Shown piece by piece: positions 62,430-64,000 of a DNA stretch of 64,000 bases; within the stretch, counting starts at the first letter, position 1, and each line of letters starts with the position of its first letter. The translations under genes were made by a program, and so were the position numbers. The stretch comes from an uncultured Bacteroidales bacterium (GTDB lineage: Bacteria; Bacteroidota; Bacteroidia; Bacteroidales; ML635J-15), in contig CALDKB010000051.1 in NCBI GenBank assembly GCA_937899245.1, positions 1-64,000 of the forward strand, written 5' to 3'. Below the pieces are notes generated by a model. The model did not search any database and was not told the DNA's origin. It saw only the letters and a program-made list of their open reading frames with translations.

Positions 62430-63059
62430 ATGCAGAAAATAGACATCCAGACCTGGAATCGCAGAGAAATATACAAGCAATTTTCGACTGATTTTCATCA
62501 GCCGTTTTATTGCGTGGCATTCAAAATGGACATCACGAACTTATGCAAATATGTAAAAAGCAAAGGTCTCCCCTTCTACTTTTCAATGATACATTTAGCC
62601 ACGAAAGCAATAAATACCGTAGAAAACTTTCGCTACCGCAATATTGACGGCGGCATATATCTACTGGACAAACTGGAACCTAGCATCACGAATATGCCAC
62701 GCGGGAGCGAGATTTTTCAGGTAACGAACTGCAGAATGGAAGATGACATAAGGACTTTTTGTCAAAAAGTTCGCAAAATGACCGACACACAGCAAACATT
62801 TATAGGCGGCGATGAGATTGCACACAACGGAATTGTACTTTTCAGCTGCAATCCGTGGCTGGAACTAACAACAGCCACAAATCCAATCCAAGGCGACACA
62901 ACCGACAACATCCCACGAATATGCTGGGGGAAATTCTTCAACGAAGGCGACAGAATAAAATTCAACATGTCGGTACAAGTGAACCATTGCTTTGTTGACG
63001 GACTTCATGTAGGCAAATATGCAAAAGAACTGCAAAATGCCATTGATAAACTAATTTAG
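62430..63059 (+). CDS. Chloramphenicol-acetyltransferase-like protein
   Basis: 209 residues from the ATG at 62430; 11 nt after the ATPase stop, so possibly cotranscribed. CAT-fold trimeric acyltransferase: N-terminal IDIQTWNRREIYKQFS, PFYFSMIHLATKAINTV, and the catalytic VNHCFVDGLHVGKY with the active-site His; classical CAT has HHxxxDG, here the first His is Asn. Several residues of the chloramphenicol pocket cannot be judged by eye. It could acetylate chloramphenicol or another small hydroxyl compound. Confidence 0.85.
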   Translation: MQKIDIQTWNRREIYKQFSTDFHQPFYCVAFKMDITNLCKYVKSKGLPFYFSMIHLATKAINTVENFRYRNIDGGIYLLDKLEPSITNMPRGSEIFQVTNCRMEDDIRTFCQKVRKMTDTQQTFIGGDEIAHNGIVLFSCNPWLELTTATNPIQGDTTDNIPRICWGKFFNEGDRIKFNMSVQVNHCFVDGLHVGKYAKELQNAIDKLI

Positions 63060-63061
63060 AG

Positions 63062-64000
63062 TCAGGATTCTTTTCCAAGACATAATTCACGATATTGCAT
63101 AGGCGACAACTTGACCTCCTCCTTGAAATAACGGCAGAAGAACGAATCGGTGGGGAAATTCAGTTCATCAGCAATCTGCCTTATCGTCATATCCGAAGAA
63201 CTCAAAAGCACCTTTGCCTCGATTATTACCCTCTCCTTTATCAGTTGCACAGGAGACTTGCCGGATGCCAGACGAATCATTTTAGACAAGTGCTTCGGAG
63301 AAACACAACATTTGTCGGCGTAAAACGAGACTGTCCTTTCCTTCTTTCCATACATCTGCAAGTCATCCATAAACTGCAGATACAAGTCGGTTTCTCTTCC
63401 GCCCTTACCTATCATTCCGTCAGGCTGCGGGATTCGCTGCAATATCGACAGGAATGAAGCAGACGCAATGCAGAAAAAACCTTTCATAATCTCGTCGCGA
63501 TATTCGAAATCTATTGCAGTATACAACTTCATAACATCAGCATAAAAGCTTAAGTATACGCTTATTTCCGATTCGGTGTGGTGTATCATCAATGGCACCG
63601 AGCAATGCATCAAATAAGAATTAGCAGCCAACGATGTCCTGTTGAACAGTCCATTTTCACCATTATCAGCGAAAGCCATTGCAATTGTCTTCAAGTCGTC
63701 GGAGGAAGACAAATTTTCCACTATCGAACCATTCTGCACTACCAGCGAATCGTTAACACCTATTGAAAATTCCTTTCTGTTGATAACGACATCCAGAGAG
63801 CCCTTAACGCAAACAATTGCACAGGTAAACGTTGACTTAAACGGAAATGCAAACGGATTAGAGTCGGGAGAAATCATCTTGAACAGGCTGTATTCGCCAG
63901 AAAGGTTATCGTCTATTACAATATTCTTTCCTTCAGCAATTTGCTTGCCCATCAACCTAAAAAGCCTCAATATCTTGTAGTCGACATATCCGTTTTGCAT
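63062..64000 (-). CDS. AraC-family transcriptional regulator, start at window edge
   Basis: At least 312 residues; an ATG lies exactly at the window end (64000-63998), so the true start may be this or further upstream. The N-terminal cupin-like sensing domain (SLDVVINRKEFSIGVND) is followed by two AraC helix-turn-helix motifs (VSFYADKCCVSPKHLSKMIR and MTIRQIADELNFPTDSFFCR, then YFKEEVKLSPMQYR). Its C-terminus is 2 bp from the convergent CAT-like gene. Ligand and targets unknown. Confidence 0.88.
   Translation of the reverse strand: MQNGYVDYKILRLFRLMGKQIAEGKNIVIDDNLSGEYSLFKMISPDSNPFAFPFKSTFTCAIVCVKGSLDVVINRKEFSIGVNDSLVVQNGSIVENLSSSDDLKTIAMAFADNGENGLFNRTSLAANSYLMHCSVPLMIHHTESEISVYLSFYADVMKLYTAIDFEYRDEIMKGFFCIASASFLSILQRIPQPDGMIGKGGRETDLYLQFMDDLQMYGKKERTVSFYADKCCVSPKHLSKMIRLASGKSPVQLIKERVIIEAKVLLSSSDMTIRQIADELNFPTDSFFCRYFKEEVKLSPMQYRELCLGKES

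Overview
The window is chromosomal DNA from an anaerobic member of the Bacteroidota, most likely order Bacteroidales. Four things point there: several large secreted proteins ending in type IX secretion (T9SS) type A sorting domains, together with a PorP/SprF-family T9SS component; Bacteroidota-only conserved families (DUF4290, DUF4294, DUF4924, DUF4369-TlpA); promoters of the Bacteroidota form TTTG - 19 bp - TAnnTTTG upstream of many genes, with no obvious Shine-Dalgarno sequences; and a pyruvate:ferredoxin oxidoreductase, as expected of an anaerobe. I cannot name the genus from sequence alone.

Layout. 1-5.8 kb: the 3' part of a giant modular T9SS cargo protein and a family 4 glycosyltransferase. 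5.9-9.0 kb: a leftward operon of a membrane-anchored LytTR regulator, mtnA and a class II aldolase (a probable 5'-methylthioadenosine / 5'-deoxyadenosine salvage module), followed by a small lipoprotein. 9.3-13.2 kb: a translationally coupled operon of acyl-CoA synthetase, an FGE-fold protein and PBP4/DacB. 13.2-13.9 kb: a decayed ATPase gene behind a perfect palindrome. 13.9-18.4 kb: cinA and a BtuFCD/Fec-type ABC importer. 18.4-22.0 kb: a lysyl-endopeptidase-like protease with five PKD domains and a T9SS tail. 22.2-28.3 kb: tRNA-Lys and a leftward operon uvrD/pcrA-like - DUF4290 - murA - tlpA, then a probable barrel protein. 28.4-36.3 kb: a 44-residue lipoprotein, a T9SS surface protein, dipeptidyl peptidase IV, a VanX-like dipeptidase, an orphan RCK_C fragment and PorP/SprF. 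36.4-44.5 kb: engB, a TlpA protein, a CAP/OmpA-like protein, S4 and DUF4924 genes, a possible metalloprotease, rlmD and a Crp/Fnr regulator. 44.6-48.9 kb: tandem T9SS paralogues. 48.9-56.8 kb: DUF58, DUF4294, MATE, C1 peptidase, an AT-rich orphan lipoprotein, a structured intergenic region, a small barrel protein, queE and an HD hydrolase. 57-64 kb: nifJ, a YhcH-family gene, an ATPase with a repeat-loaded promoter, a CAT-like acetyltransferase and an AraC regulator that reaches the window edge.

Two themes connect the genes. Cell-surface biology dominates: T9SS cargo, surface proteases (Lys-C-like, DPP IV, C1, VanX-like), barrels, and redox helpers of the TlpA type. Genome plasticity is the second theme: in-frame palindromic insertions, tandem duplication with homogenised sorting domains, a decayed ATPase and an intact one that both sit behind G-centred inverted repeats, and a structured intergenic sequence. 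No prophage, insertion sequence, CRISPR array or rRNA was seen. No complete novel system is proven here; the best candidates are the LytTR-mtnA-aldolase operon, the ATPase/palindrome pairing and the structured intergenic element.
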